From Pseudonocardia ammonioxydans (GTDB taxonomy: Bacteria; Actinomycetota; Actinomycetes; Mycobacteriales; Pseudonocardiaceae), in assembly GCF_900115005.1 (NCBI RefSeq), contig NZ_FOUY01000008.1:62001-126000 (forward strand): a stretch of DNA of 64,000 nucleotides. The letters are read 5' to 3'. How positions within the stretch are numbered: position 1 is the stretch's first letter; the number at the start of each line of letters is the position of its first letter. A program made the position numbers and the translations under genes. Under the pieces are notes generated by a model, which ran no database searches, was not told the origin of the DNA, and saw only the letters and a list, made by a program, of their open reading frames with translations. Below are positions 36,732-45,770 of this stretch, piece by piece.

Positions 36732-37094
36732 GTGGACGACGTCGAGGGGTTCATGCGGATGCTGCGGCCGGCGGGGACGGAACCGGCCGGACCGCCGGTC
36801 GAGGACCACGACCGCGTGGCTCAGGTGCTGGACCTGAAGAACCTGTTGCTGGACGAGGCGGCACCCGGTGACGAGGTGCCGGAGTGGCAGGAGCGCGCGT
36901 TGTGCGCGCAGACCGATCCGGAGGCGTTCTTCCCCGAGAAGGGCGGTTCCACCCGGGAGGCGAAGCGGATCTGTGCCGGGTGCGAGGTCCGGGCCGAGTG
37001 CCTGGAGTACGCGCTGGCGCAGGACGAGCGCTTCGGCATCTGGGGCGGGCTCTCCGAGCGGGAGCGCCGCCGGCTGCGCCGCGCAGCGGTGTAG
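36732..37094 (+). CDS. whiB2: WhiB-family Fe-S transcription factor
   Basis: 120 residues from GTG 36732. The four cluster cysteines are Cys58, Cys81, Cys84 and Cys90 (C-x22-C-x2-C-x5-C), followed by GIWGG turn and a basic tail ERERRRLRRAAV. WhiB2 (WhmD/WhiB in Streptomyces) works with WhiA in septation and division. Location beside fbiA/B and the zincin gene matches Rv3260c. The N-terminal about 50 residues are longer than in M. tuberculosis; starts at internal Met8 or Met10 are possible. Confidence 0.92.
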   Translation: MDDVEGFMRMLRPAGTEPAGPPVEDHDRVAQVLDLKNLLLDEAAPGDEVPEWQERALCAQTDPEAFFPEKGGSTREAKRICAGCEVRAECLEYALAQDERFGIWGGLSERERRRLRRAAV

Positions 37095-37101
37095 GGACGC
37101 T

Positions 37102-37147
37102 CACGACGACGCCCGGGGAACCCACAGGTGCCCCGGGCGTCGTCGTG
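37102..37147. terminator. Strong bidirectional terminator hairpin
   Basis: A perfect 17-bp inverted repeat (37102-37118 with 37131-37147) and 12-nt loop between convergent whiB2 and the zincin gene. Confidence 0.85.
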
Positions 37148-37179
37148 TGCGGGGCCGTCGTGTGCTCGGCCCGCCGCCT

Positions 37180-37233
37180 GCTCAGCCCCCGTCGCCTGCT
37201 CAGCCTCCGTCGACGGCTCAGCCTCCGTCGACT
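37180..37233. repeat. 18-bp tandem repeat x3 over the zincin stop codon
   Basis: Units of the type GCTCAGCCTCCGTCGACG at 37180, 37198 and 37216; the last two are near identical, the first diverged. Each carries an in-frame minus-strand TGA; the gene ends at the first one met (37220-37218). Confidence 0.9.
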
Positions 37234-37691
37234 GCGTCGGGTTCGATGTTGAGGTACTCGGCGACCTGCTCGACCAGTACCTCGTGCACGAGGTCGGCGA
37301 GGTCCTCGCCGCCGGTCGCGCGGGCCTCCAGCGGGCGCCGGTAGAGCACGATCCGGGCACGGGTCGGGAGACCGGCCGAGTCGACGCCGGCCGGCACCAG
37401 GTGGGCCAGCGGGACGCCGACGTCGGCCAGCACCCCGGTGCCCCACACGACCTCGTCCGGCGAGGTCCGGTCGACGGCGGGCACGTCGTCGACGGCGAGG
37501 TCGACGTCGGCCAGCTCCGGGCCCCAGCGGGCCTCGATCGGTTCCAGTGCCTCCAGGACCTTCGCGTCGAACCGTTCGGCCCGGGTGCGGAAGGCGGGTG
37601 TGGACACCGGGTACATCAGTCCGCGCAGCCCCCGGCCGCGGCGGTCCCGGCGGCGCGGGGCGCGGCCGGTGAGGCGGTTCGCGGTGGACAC
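37218..37691 (-). CDS. Zincin-like metallopeptidase family protein
   Basis: 157 residues. The helix EDLADLVHEVLVEQVAEYL carries HE-x-x-x-x-Q in place of the HExxH zinc motif, as is usual in this small family (Zincin_1). FDAKVLEALEPIEARWGPELADVDLAVDDVP and RARIVLYRRPLEARA are the other conserved blocks. The N-terminus is very Arg-rich. Matches Rv3259 next to whiB2. Enzyme activity unproven. Confidence 0.85.
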   Translation of the reverse strand: MSTANRLTGRAPRRRDRRGRGLRGLMYPVSTPAFRTRAERFDAKVLEALEPIEARWGPELADVDLAVDDVPAVDRTSPDEVVWGTGVLADVGVPLAHLVPAGVDSAGLPTRARIVLYRRPLEARATGGEDLADLVHEVLVEQVAEYLNIEPDAVDGG

Positions 37692-37804
37692 GCGGGCATT
37701 CTAGGCCGCGACGCCACCGGGCCGGGCCGCCACGGGGCCCCGTCACCGAGCCGGGTGCGAGTCGCAGTTCGGCACCGGCCCGGGTACGGGCTATCGTCCG
37801 GGAT

Positions 37805-38167
37805 GTGTTGAGTGTGCGGAGATGTTCACGGACGGGCTGCACCGAGCTCGCCGTCGCCACGCTCACCTACGTCTACGCCGACTCCACCGCCGTCGTCGGT
37901 CCGCTGGCCACCCAGGCCGAACCGCACTCCTACGACCTCTGCACGCCGCACGCGCACAACCTCACCGCGCCGCGCGGCTGGGAGGTCGTCCGGTTCGAGG
38001 GCGAGTTCGCCCCGCCCCAGCACACCGGGGAGGACCTGACCGCCCTCGCCGACGCGGTCCGCGAAGCGGGGCGGGTGGATCGGCCGGTCGAGGTGGTGGC
38101 GCGGAACGGCGGCACCGGACGGCGCGGCCACCTGCGGGTACTGCCCAGCCCGGGCGAGGAGGACTGA
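37805..38167 (+). CDS. DUF3499 protein
   Basis: 120 residues from GTG 37805; TATCGT (37792-37797) fits a leaderless start. RRCSRTGCTELAVATLTYVYADSTAVVGPL and SYDLCTPHAHNLTAPRGWEVVR are conserved, with three cysteines that could bind zinc (Cys7, Cys12 and the YDLC cysteine). Matches Rv3258c, always beside pmmA in actinobacteria. Function unknown. Confidence 0.88.
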   Translation: MLSVRRCSRTGCTELAVATLTYVYADSTAVVGPLATQAEPHSYDLCTPHAHNLTAPRGWEVVRFEGEFAPPQHTGEDLTALADAVREAGRVDRPVEVVARNGGTGRRGHLRVLPSPGEED

Positions 38168-38262
38168 CGGAGCCGGACCGGTCGTGCACGGCCGGTCACC
38201 GCGCCGCCCGGCAGCGGAGACCAGCGCGGACGGGTGACACCGCTGCGCTAGGGTCAGACGCC

Positions 38263-39690
38263 GTGCCCGACCTCTCGGCGATCGTGAAGGCCTACGACAT
38301 CCGCGGTGTCGTCGGCGACCAGCTCGACGAAGCCACGGCCCGCGCGCTCGGCGCGGCGATGGCGCGACTGGTCGCGGGCGACCGACCGTCCCCGACGGCG
38401 GTGGTCGTCGGGCGGGACATGCGCGACAGCTCGCCCGCGCTCGCGGCCGCCTTCGCCGCCGGCGCCACCGGCGAGGGGCTCGAAGTCGTCGACATCGGGC
38501 TGGCCAGTACCGACATGCTCTATTTCGCCTCCGGGTCGCTGGACCTGCCGGGCGCGATGTTCACCGCCAGCCACAACCCGGCGGCCTACAACGGCATCAA
38601 GCTGTGCCGGGCCGGTGCGGTGCCGATCGGCCAGGACAGCGGCCTCGCGACGATCCGCGACGAGGCCGCACGGCTGCTCGCCGCCGGCCCGGCGCTCCCG
38701 CAGGGCCCGGTCGGCACGGTCCGGACCGAGGACATGCTCACCGGCTACGCGCGCTACCTGCGCGGCCTGGTCGACCTGTCGTCGCTGGACGGCGGCCCCG
38801 AGCTGACCGTCGTCGTCGACGCGGGCAACGGCATGGGCGGGCACACCGTCCCGACCGTGTTCGACGGGCTCAACGTGCGCGTCGTGCCGCTCTACTTCGA
38901 GCTCGACGGCACCTTCCCGAACCACGAGGCGAACCCGCTCGACCCGGCTAACCTGGTCGACCTGCAGAAGGCCGTCGTCGCGGAGGGGGCCGACCTGGGC
39001 CTGGCCTTCGACGGCGACGCCGACCGCTGCTTCGCCGTCGACGAGCGCGGCGAGGCCGTGAGCCCCAGCGCGATCACCGGCCTGGTCGCCACCCGGGAGC
39101 TGAACCGGGCGGCCGCCGCCGGCGAGCGCGACGTCGCCGTCATCCACAACCTGATCACCTCGCGGGCGGTCCCCGAGCTGGTCGCCGAGCACGGCGGCCG
39201 TCCGGTCCGCACCCGGGTGGGGCACTCGTTCATCAAGCAGACGATGGCCGAGACCGGCGCGGTGTTCGGCGGTGAGCACTCGGCGCACTACTACTTCCGC
39301 GACTTCTGGAAGGCCGACTCCGGCATGCTGGCCGCGCTGCACCTGCTCGCGGCGCTCGGCGAGCACCGCGCGGTGGCCGCCGCCTCCGGCCGGGAGGCGC
39401 TGCTGTCGGCGCTGATGACCGGCTACGACCGGTACGCCGCGTCCGGCGAGATCAACTCCACGGTCGCCGACCAGGCCGCGACCGTCGCCCGGATCGAGTC
39501 CGTCTACGGTTCCCGGGAGGGCGTGGAGCTCGACCGGCTCGACGGCCTCACGGTCTTCCTGCCGGACGGCTCGTGGTTCAACCTGCGGGCGTCCAACACC
39601 GAGCCGCTGCTGCGGCTCAACGTCGAGGCCGGTGACGACGCGGCGGTCGCCGCCCTGGTCGACGAGGTGCTCGGGATCGTCCGCGGCTGA
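38263..39690 (+). CDS. pmmA: Phosphomannomutase/phosphoglucomutase
   Basis: 475 residues from GTG 38263, with TAGGGT (38249-38254) just upstream. Four-domain alpha-D-phosphohexomutase: phosphoserine Ser103 in TASHNPAAYNG, metal loop FDGDADRC, sugar loop GEHSAHYYF and phosphate loop RASNTEPLLRLN. It converts mannose-6-phosphate (from ManA) to mannose-1-phosphate (for ManB). Matches Rv3257c. Confidence 0.94.
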   Translation: MPDLSAIVKAYDIRGVVGDQLDEATARALGAAMARLVAGDRPSPTAVVVGRDMRDSSPALAAAFAAGATGEGLEVVDIGLASTDMLYFASGSLDLPGAMFTASHNPAAYNGIKLCRAGAVPIGQDSGLATIRDEAARLLAAGPALPQGPVGTVRTEDMLTGYARYLRGLVDLSSLDGGPELTVVVDAGNGMGGHTVPTVFDGLNVRVVPLYFELDGTFPNHEANPLDPANLVDLQKAVVAEGADLGLAFDGDADRCFAVDERGEAVSPSAITGLVATRELNRAAAAGERDVAVIHNLITSRAVPELVAEHGGRPVRTRVGHSFIKQTMAETGAVFGGEHSAHYYFRDFWKADSGMLAALHLLAALGEHRAVAAASGREALLSALMTGYDRYAASGEINSTVADQAATVARIESVYGSREGVELDRLDGLTVFLPDGSWFNLRASNTEPLLRLNVEAGDDAAVAALVDEVLGIVRG

Positions 39691-39782
39691 CCCCGCCCGC
39701 ACCCCCGGTGACCGTGCCGGTCGCGTCCGGCACCCGGTCGGATGCCGCGCGGCGCCGGGCCGTGGTGGCAGCATCGAGTTCC

Positions 39783-39805
39783 CGGGCCCACCTCCCCGGG
39801 GCCCG
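39783..39805 (+). terminator. Hairpin after pmmA
   Basis: CGGGCCC (39783-39789) pairs with GGGCCCG (39799-39805) over a 9-nt loop, 92 bp past the stop. Confidence 0.4.
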
Positions 39806-39806
39806 T

Positions 39807-39880
39807 GGGAGCACAGGACCCTCCGGGACCACCCGACTCGCCCCGGGAGCACACGACTCGCCTGGGACCACACGACAAGG
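39807..39880. repeat. Degenerate direct repeat of 18-20 bp before the Trm112-like gene
   Basis: Four GGGA(G/C)CACxxGAC units begin at 39807, 39825, 39845 and 39864 and end just ahead of the AAGGAG ribosome binding site of the next gene. Confidence 0.6.
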
Positions 39881-39886
39881 AGAACC

Positions 39887-40081
39887 GTGGCCGTACAGCT
39901 CGACCCCCAGCTGCTGGAGATCCTGGCCTGCCCGTGCGACGCGCACGGGCAGCTGACCCCGACCGGCGAGGCGCTCACCTGCTCCGTCTGCGCGCGCGCC
40001 TTCCCGGTCACCGACGGGATCCCGGTGCTGCTGCTGGACGAGGCGCTGCCCCGGACCGGACCGGCGAGGGACGACGGGTGA
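39887..40081 (+). CDS. Trm112-like zinc-ribbon protein
   Basis: 64 residues from GTG 39887 with Shine-Dalgarno AAGGAG. LLEILACPCDAHG and LTCSVCARAFPVTDGIPVLL give the CPxC/CxxC zinc site and the conserved DGIPVLL strand. In other organisms Trm112 proteins stabilise methyltransferases; in actinobacteria this small gene is usually found before the SIS gene. GTGA overlap with that gene. Confidence 0.88.
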   Translation: MAVQLDPQLLEILACPCDAHGQLTPTGEALTCSVCARAFPVTDGIPVLLLDEALPRTGPARDDG

Positions 40082-41184
40082 ACGGCGTGCTCGACGACAC
40101 CCTGCTGGCCGACCCGGACACGCTGGTCGCGCGCGACACCACCGGTGTCCTGCGGGCGGCCGCGACGGCCGGTGCCCAGGTCCGGTCCGCGGTGCACGCG
40201 TGTGCCGAGGCGGGGCTGGACCGGCTGCGCGGGCACCGGCCGCGGGCCCTGGTGTTCCTGCGCCGGCCGGGGGTCTCCGGCGCGGTGGCCGACCTGGTGA
40301 CGGCGCTGCTGGGGGACCGCTGCCCGGTCCCGGTGGTGCACACCGACCGGGCCCCGGGCTGGATCGGTCCGCTGGACGTGGTCGTCGTGCACACCGGTGA
40401 CGGCACGGACCCGGAGCTCGCCGAGTCGGTCGCGGTCGCGGTGCGCCGCGGCGCCGAGGTGGTCCTGTCCGCCCCGGACGCCGGTCCGGTCGCCCAGGCC
40501 GGGGCCGGCCGCGCGCGGCTCGTCGAGCCGCGGATCCCGCTGCCCGAGGGGCTCGGCTTCGCACAGGCGCTCGCCGTCGCGCTCGTCACGGTCTCGGAGC
40601 TGGAACTGATCGGCACGGCCCCGGACCTCGAGGCACTGGCCGACGCCCTCGACGCCGAGGCCGAGCGCGACCACCCGGGACACGAGCCGTTCGTCAACCC
40701 GGCCAAGTCGCTGGCGCTGCGCCTGGCCGAACGGACCCCGCTGCTGTGGGGTGTCGACGCCGCGGCCGCGGCCGTCGCCCGGCACGGGGCGGATGCGCTG
40801 GCGACGCACGCGGGCGTGGTCGCGCACGCCGACGCACTCGGCCAGGCGGGCACGCTCGCCGGGCTGCGGGTGGCCGTCGACGTGGGCGACCGCGAGGCCG
40901 ACGTCTTCCACGACCCGTTCGAGGACCCGGACGGGCCGGGGTCGGCCGGCGTCGCGCCGCCGCCGCGCCTCGTGCTGCTGGGCACCGGTGAGGAGGACCC
41001 GCAGCTGATCAGCCGCCGGATCCTCGGCCGGGAGTGGCCGACCGCGGACCTCGCGCACCCCGTCGAGGAGGTGCCACGCGGCACCCGGGACGCCGCGTTG
41101 CTGCGTGCCGGCCTGCTCGCGTTGCGTGCCGACATCGCCGCCGTGTACCTGGGCCTGGCCACCCGCGCCTCGCTCACCGCCTGA
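40078..41184 (+). CDS. SIS-domain protein, phosphomannose/phosphoglucose isomerase-like
   Basis: 368 residues from GTG 40078. N-terminal half resembles the double SIS fold of bifunctional phosphoglucose/phosphomannose isomerases (RPRALVFLRRPGVSGAVADLVTALL, DVVVVHTGDGTDPELAESVAVAVRRGAEVVLSAP), but catalytic residues are not obviously retained. Equivalent to Rv3256c, called TobH-like in some genomes. Position between pmmA and manA suggests a role in mannose metabolism; direct evidence is lacking. Confidence 0.82.
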   Translation: MNGVLDDTLLADPDTLVARDTTGVLRAAATAGAQVRSAVHACAEAGLDRLRGHRPRALVFLRRPGVSGAVADLVTALLGDRCPVPVVHTDRAPGWIGPLDVVVVHTGDGTDPELAESVAVAVRRGAEVVLSAPDAGPVAQAGAGRARLVEPRIPLPEGLGFAQALAVALVTVSELELIGTAPDLEALADALDAEAERDHPGHEPFVNPAKSLALRLAERTPLLWGVDAAAAAVARHGADALATHAGVVAHADALGQAGTLAGLRVAVDVGDREADVFHDPFEDPDGPGSAGVAPPPRLVLLGTGEEDPQLISRRILGREWPTADLAHPVEEVPRGTRDAALLRAGLLALRADIAAVYLGLATRASLTA

Positions 41185-41213
41185 TACCCCGCGCACCTGA
41201 CACCGGGAGTCCC

Positions 41214-42428
41214 GTGGAACTGCTGGAGAACCCGATCCGGACCTACGCCTGGGGGTCGCGGACGGTGATCGCCGACCTGCTCGGCGAACCCGTTCCGTCA
41301 CCGCACCCGCAGGCGGAGATGTGGCTGGGCGCGCACCCCGCGGCGCCCTCGACGGTGCGGACCGCCGGCGAGCCACGCGCGCTGGACGAGCTCATCGCCG
41401 ACGACCCGGCCGGCGCGCTCGGTGCCGGCCGCGACCGCTGGGAGGGCCGGCTGCCGTTCCTGCTGAAGGTCCTGGCGGCCGAGGAACCGCTGTCGCTGCA
41501 GGCGCACCCGAGCCTGGAGCAGGCGCGGGAGGGCTGGGCGCGGGAGAACGCGGCCGGGATCGCGGTGGACGCCCCGGACCGCAACTACCGCGACGCCAAC
41601 CACAAGCCCGAGCTGATCTGCGCGTTGACCGACCTCGTCGCGCTGGTCGGGTTCCGCGAGCCGGGCCGCACCGTCGAGCTGCTCCGGGCGCTGGACGTGC
41701 CGGAGCTGGCGGCCTACACCGAGCTGCTCGCCGGGCAGCCCTGCCCGGACGGGCTGCGCGCCCTGTTCACGACCTGGATCACGCTGCCGCAGTCGGTGCT
41801 GGACGGGCTGATCCCGGCCCTGCAGGAGGGCGCGATCCGGCTGCTGGAGAGCGGCGCGGACGAGTGGACCGGCGAGGCGAAGATGGCCCTCGACCTGTCC
41901 GAGCGCTACCCCGACGACGCCGGGGTGCTCGCCGCGCTGCTGCTCAACCGGACCACGCTGCGCCCGGGCGAGGCGCTCTACCTTCCGGCCGGGAACCTGC
42001 ACGCCTACCTGTCCGGGGCCGGGATCGAGCTGATGGCGAACTCGGACAACGTGCTGCGCGGTGGGCTGACCCCGAAGCACGTCGACGTCCCCGAGCTGCT
42101 GCGGGTGCTGGACTTCGCGGCGCCGCCGCCCCCGGTCCGCCGGGCGGCGACCGAGCCGGGTGCCGACGGCTGGCAGCGCTACGACGTGCCGGTGGAGGAG
42201 TTCCTGCTGCGCCGCGCCGACACCGAGGGCCGGGACAAGCTGGACGTGCCCGGCAGCGGTGCCCGGATACTGCTGTGCACCGCGGGGGACGCCGCGGTGG
42301 AGGCGCGGGGCAGCACGCTGGATCTCCCCCGGGGCGCGTCGGTGTTCCTGGCCGACGCCGACGCCGGAGCAGTGCTCACCACCGGCGACGACGGCGCCAC
42401 GGTCTTCCTGGCGGGCGACGCGCTCTGA
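41214..42428 (+). CDS. manA: Mannose-6-phosphate isomerase, class I
   Basis: 404 residues from GTG 41214. Zinc enzyme interconverting fructose-6-P and mannose-6-P. PIRTYAWGSRTVIADLLG and AEMWLGAHPAAPS near the start, LQAHPS, ANHKPELICAL (zinc ligands) and YLPAGNLHAYLSGAGIELMANSDNVLRGGLTPKHVD are class I hallmarks. It feeds PmmA and ManB in GDP-mannose synthesis. Matches Rv3255c. Confidence 0.94.
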   Translation: MELLENPIRTYAWGSRTVIADLLGEPVPSPHPQAEMWLGAHPAAPSTVRTAGEPRALDELIADDPAGALGAGRDRWEGRLPFLLKVLAAEEPLSLQAHPSLEQAREGWARENAAGIAVDAPDRNYRDANHKPELICALTDLVALVGFREPGRTVELLRALDVPELAAYTELLAGQPCPDGLRALFTTWITLPQSVLDGLIPALQEGAIRLLESGADEWTGEAKMALDLSERYPDDAGVLAALLLNRTTLRPGEALYLPAGNLHAYLSGAGIELMANSDNVLRGGLTPKHVDVPELLRVLDFAAPPPPVRRAATEPGADGWQRYDVPVEEFLLRRADTEGRDKLDVPGSGARILLCTAGDAAVEARGSTLDLPRGASVFLADADAGAVLTTGDDGATVFLAGDAL

Positions 42429-42552
42429 GCCCTCCGGCACCCGTGGTCCGTTCGGGTGGCGTCGTGCGTGTCCCGGCGCAATCTCATCGTGACCTTAAAT
42501 GTCGGTTGGGATACGTGACGCAGCCCGCAACGCCGCCGTACCTTCCCCGCTC

Positions 42553-44043
42553 ATGACGGTCACGAACCGTGGTGGCGGCATGTTCCGCACCAAGACGGTC
42601 GAACAGGCGATCAGGGACACCGAGGAACCGGAGTTCCAGCTCAGGAAGGCCCTCGGGCCGGTCCAGCTCACGGTCATGGGGATCGGTGTGCTGATCGGTA
42701 CGGGCGTGTTCGTACTGGCGGGTGAGGCCGCCGCGCTGTACTCGGGTCCGGCGGTCTCGCTGTCGTTCCTCATCAGCGGCGTCGTGTGCGCGCTGGCGGC
42801 GCTCTGCTACGCCGAGTTCGCCTCGACGGTGCCGGTCGCGGGCAGCGCCTACACGTTCTCCTACGCCTCGATGGGCGAGTTCATCGCCTGGATGATCGGC
42901 TGGGACCTGATCCTGGAGTTCACCCTCGGCGCCGCGACCGTGGCCAAGGGGTGGAGCGGCTACTTCGACAGCGTGATGGGCGGGCTCGGGCTCGAGGTCC
43001 CGGAGGCGATCTCCGGCGGCCCCGGCAGCGGCGGCGTGCTCGACCTGCCCGCGGTGTTCGTGTCGCTGCTGATGATGGTCGTGCTGATCATCGGTATCCG
43101 GCTCAGTGCCTGGGTGAACGCCTCGATCACCACGCTGAAGCTGGTCATCGTCGCCGGCATCGTCCTGATCGGCGCGTTCTACGTCAGCGGCGCCAACTGG
43201 ACGCCGTTCATCCCGCCGTCGGCGCCCGCCGACTACAACACCGACGCCGGCATGCCGCTGCTGCTGCAGATCTTCGGGATCGACACCGGCTTCGGGCTGA
43301 CCGGCGTGTTCACCGGTGCGGCGATCGTGTTCTTCGCCTACCTCGGGTTCGACATCGTCGCGACGCTCTCGGAGGAGGTGAAGAACCCGCAGCGCACCAT
43401 GCCGATCGGGATCATCGCCTCGCTGGCGATCGCGACCGTGCTCTACATCATCGTGTCGCTGATCTACACCGGCATCCTGCCGTACGACCAGCTTGCGGTG
43501 GAGGCGCCCGCGGCCGCCGCGATGGCGGCGACCGGCATCCCGGCGGCGGAGTTCATCATCTCGCTGGGCATCCTGATCGGCCTCACCGTCGTGATCATGA
43601 CGCTGATGCTCGGCCAGACCCGGGTGGCGTTCGCCATGAGCCGCGACCACCTGCTGCCCCCGACGCTGGGCAAGGTGCACAAGAAGTTCCGCACGCCGTA
43701 CAAGCTGACGATCATCACCGGTGTGGTGGCCGCCGGGCTGAGCGGCTTCCTCGAGCTGACCGAGCTCGCCAACCTGGTGAACATCGGCACGCTGGCCGCG
43801 TTCGTGCTGGTCTCGATCGGTGTGATCGTGCTCCGTCGCACCCGTCCGGACCTGCCGCGCACCTTCAAGGTGCCGTTCATGCCGGTGCTGCCGATCGTGT
43901 CGGCGATCCTGTGCTTCGGGGTGGCGCTCTTCCTGCCGGCGGGCACCTGGCTCCGGTTCATCGCCTGGATGATCCTGGGCACCGTCGTCTACTACTTCTA
44001 CGGCCGCACGCACAGCCGGGTGGCGACCGGGGAGTCGGCCTGA
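42553..44043 (+). CDS. APC-family amino acid permease (cationic amino acid transporter type)
   Basis: 496 residues from ATG 42553; an in-frame start 54 bp upstream adds non-family sequence. 12 membrane helices; helix 1 IGVLIGTGVFVLAGEAAALYSGP has the unwound GTG segment that binds substrate. FFAYLGFDIVATLSEEVKNPQRTMP is the usual helix 6 region. The N-terminal FRTKTVEQAIRDTEEP is typical of the YfnA/CAT group. Matches Rv3253c next to manA. Confidence 0.9.
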   Translation: MTVTNRGGGMFRTKTVEQAIRDTEEPEFQLRKALGPVQLTVMGIGVLIGTGVFVLAGEAAALYSGPAVSLSFLISGVVCALAALCYAEFASTVPVAGSAYTFSYASMGEFIAWMIGWDLILEFTLGAATVAKGWSGYFDSVMGGLGLEVPEAISGGPGSGGVLDLPAVFVSLLMMVVLIIGIRLSAWVNASITTLKLVIVAGIVLIGAFYVSGANWTPFIPPSAPADYNTDAGMPLLLQIFGIDTGFGLTGVFTGAAIVFFAYLGFDIVATLSEEVKNPQRTMPIGIIASLAIATVLYIIVSLIYTGILPYDQLAVEAPAAAAMAATGIPAAEFIISLGILIGLTVVIMTLMLGQTRVAFAMSRDHLLPPTLGKVHKKFRTPYKLTIITGVVAAGLSGFLELTELANLVNIGTLAAFVLVSIGVIVLRRTRPDLPRTFKVPFMPVLPIVSAILCFGVALFLPAGTWLRFIAWMILGTVVYYFYGRTHSRVATGESA

Positions 44044-44063
44044 CCTGAGCACGGCACGACGGG

Positions 44064-44096
44064 GCGGGGGCGGCCGGGTGCACCGGCCGCCCCCGC
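44064..44096 (+). terminator. Strong terminator of the permease gene
   Basis: Perfect 14-bp stem (44064-44077 with 44083-44096) and 5-nt loop, 20 bp after the stop. Confidence 0.85.
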
Positions 44097-44149
44097 CGCA
44101 TGTCGCGGACACTCCCTGTGCCGGCCCGGCCGCACTACGCTCGCGATCC

Positions 44150-45709
44150 ATGACCGGTTCCCCGGGAGGTCCGGACGCCGCGGCGGTCTGCCTGGACGTC
44201 GGCTCCTACTGGACGAAGGCCGTGCTGGTGCAGCCGGACGGCACCCCTGCGGGGTTCGCCGAACACCCGACGACCCCCGACGTGCTCGAAGGGGTCGACG
44301 CCGCGGTCGCCGCGGCGGCGGCCTCGGTCGGGCGGCATGCGGGCGGGCCGGCCCCGGAGGTGCTGGCCTGTTCGTCGGCGGGCGGCCCGCTGCGGCTGGC
44401 GGTGGTGGGGGCGGAGCGGCTCACCGCGACCGAGGCCGCGCACCGGGTGTGCCGCTCGGCGGGTGCCCGCGTGGTCGGCGTGCACACCGGCCCGCTGGCC
44501 GAGGACGGGATCCGGGAGCTGACCGGGCAGCAGCCCGGCGTCGTCCTGCTGCTCGGGGGCGCCGACGGCGACGACCCCGAGGTCCTGCTGCACAACGCCG
44601 GGCGCCTGGCCGGGGTCCGCGGGCGGTGGCCGGTGCTGCTCGCGGTGCCCGACGCGGCCCGCGACGACGCGCTGGAACTGCTCCGCTCCGGCGGGCGCAC
44701 CGTGACCGCGTGCCCGAACGTGACGCCCCGGCCCGGGGAGCTCGTGCCCGGCCCGGCGCGGGAGGCGGTCGCCGAGATCTACGCCCGGCACGCCCTCGGC
44801 GGGCCCGGCGACTCCGGCCGGTTCGGCGTGATGGCCCGCACCCGCACCCCGGTCGCGGTGGCCGGCGGGGCGGCGGTGCTGGCCCGGGCGACCGGAGCGG
44901 GCGTGCTGGTGGTGGACGTGGGATCGGCGACGACGGACGTGCACTCGGCCGTGCCGCCGGGTGCCCCGCGTCCGGGCGGCGTACGGCCGGACGCCGCACG
45001 GTCGGACGGCGCGCGGTCGGAGGACGGGGCGACCGTCATGACCGTCGAGGGTGACCTCGGCGTCCGCGACGCCGCGGGCAGCGTCCTGGTCGAGGCCCAG
45101 ACCGAGGGTCTGGTCGACCCGGTCGAGGCCGACCTGCTCGCCCCGGCCGTCGGGGCGCTGGAGGCGGCCTCCCGGGGCGCCGCCCCGGCCGTCCCCGCCG
45201 ACCGGGGCGCGGCCGCCGAGGACCGGCGGCTCGCCGCGATCGCGGCCGTGGTGGCCCTGCGCCGGCACCTGCGCCACACCGGCCGGATCGAGGAGGCCGC
45301 ACCGGGCGGGATGCCGGGGTGGATCGCGCCGGGCGACCCGCACGATCCCGGGGCCGGCCCCACGGGCCCTGCCGGCGAGCCGGGCAACGCGGGCGCGGCG
45401 GCGGGTGGGAGCGCCCGGGTTGCCGGGGCCCGGCCCGTTCCGGAGGCGGGTGGCGGGGTGCCCGGCCCCCGCCGCGGCGGTGATATCGGTCTCGTGGTCC
45501 TGACCGGCGGGGTGTTCCGGCAGCGGGACCCGGCCGGGCTCGCCGCGGTCGCCGAGACGGTGCGCCGGGACCCGGTGCTGCTGGCCGCGCTCGCGCAGGT
45601 GGACGTCCGGGTGGACAGCGAATCCGTGCTGGCACCGGCCGGGCTGCTCGCAGCGCACGGCCGCGAGGAGGCCGCCCGTGCGCTGCTCGCCGAGCGCCTG
45701 CCGCGATGA
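44150..45709 (+). CDS. GlmL/MutL-type ASKHA protein (glutamate mutase accessory family)
   Basis: 519 residues from ATG 44150, TACGCT (44136-44141) upstream. An actin-like ATPase fold: phosphate-1 CLDVGSYWTKAVLV, then GGADGDDPEVLLHNA, phosphate-2 VVDVGSATTDVHS and a C-terminal LVVLTGGVFRQRD. Pfam MutL (PF13941) members are encoded between the two subunits of B12-dependent glutamate mutase. No mutase subunit gene lies nearby, so this copy is an orphan. A Gly/Ala/Pro-rich insertion (about 400-435) is unusual. It is unrelated to DNA mismatch-repair MutL. Confidence 0.8.
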   Translation: MTGSPGGPDAAAVCLDVGSYWTKAVLVQPDGTPAGFAEHPTTPDVLEGVDAAVAAAAASVGRHAGGPAPEVLACSSAGGPLRLAVVGAERLTATEAAHRVCRSAGARVVGVHTGPLAEDGIRELTGQQPGVVLLLGGADGDDPEVLLHNAGRLAGVRGRWPVLLAVPDAARDDALELLRSGGRTVTACPNVTPRPGELVPGPAREAVAEIYARHALGGPGDSGRFGVMARTRTPVAVAGGAAVLARATGAGVLVVDVGSATTDVHSAVPPGAPRPGGVRPDAARSDGARSEDGATVMTVEGDLGVRDAAGSVLVEAQTEGLVDPVEADLLAPAVGALEAASRGAAPAVPADRGAAAEDRRLAAIAAVVALRRHLRHTGRIEEAAPGGMPGWIAPGDPHDPGAGPTGPAGEPGNAGAAAGGSARVAGARPVPEAGGGVPGPRRGGDIGLVVLTGGVFRQRDPAGLAAVAETVRRDPVLLAALAQVDVRVDSESVLAPAGLLAAHGREEAARALLAERLPR

Positions 45710-45719
45710 TCACCCCCGG

Positions 45720-45748
45720 TTGACACCCGCCGCGGCCGTGGCAACGAT
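45720..45748 (+). promoter_or_regulatory. Promoter of the ahcY riboswitch leader
   Basis: Consensus -35 TTGACA (45720-45725), 17 bp, AACGAT (45743-45748). Start site expected near 45755, 16 bp before the aptamer. Confidence 0.55.
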
Positions 45749-45770
45749 GGAACGGCGATAGCAGCCGGGA

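Noticed and set aside
44150..45709. DNA mismatch repair protein MutL
   Set aside because: Name confusion: the motifs are actin-like (ASKHA), not GHKL ATPase.
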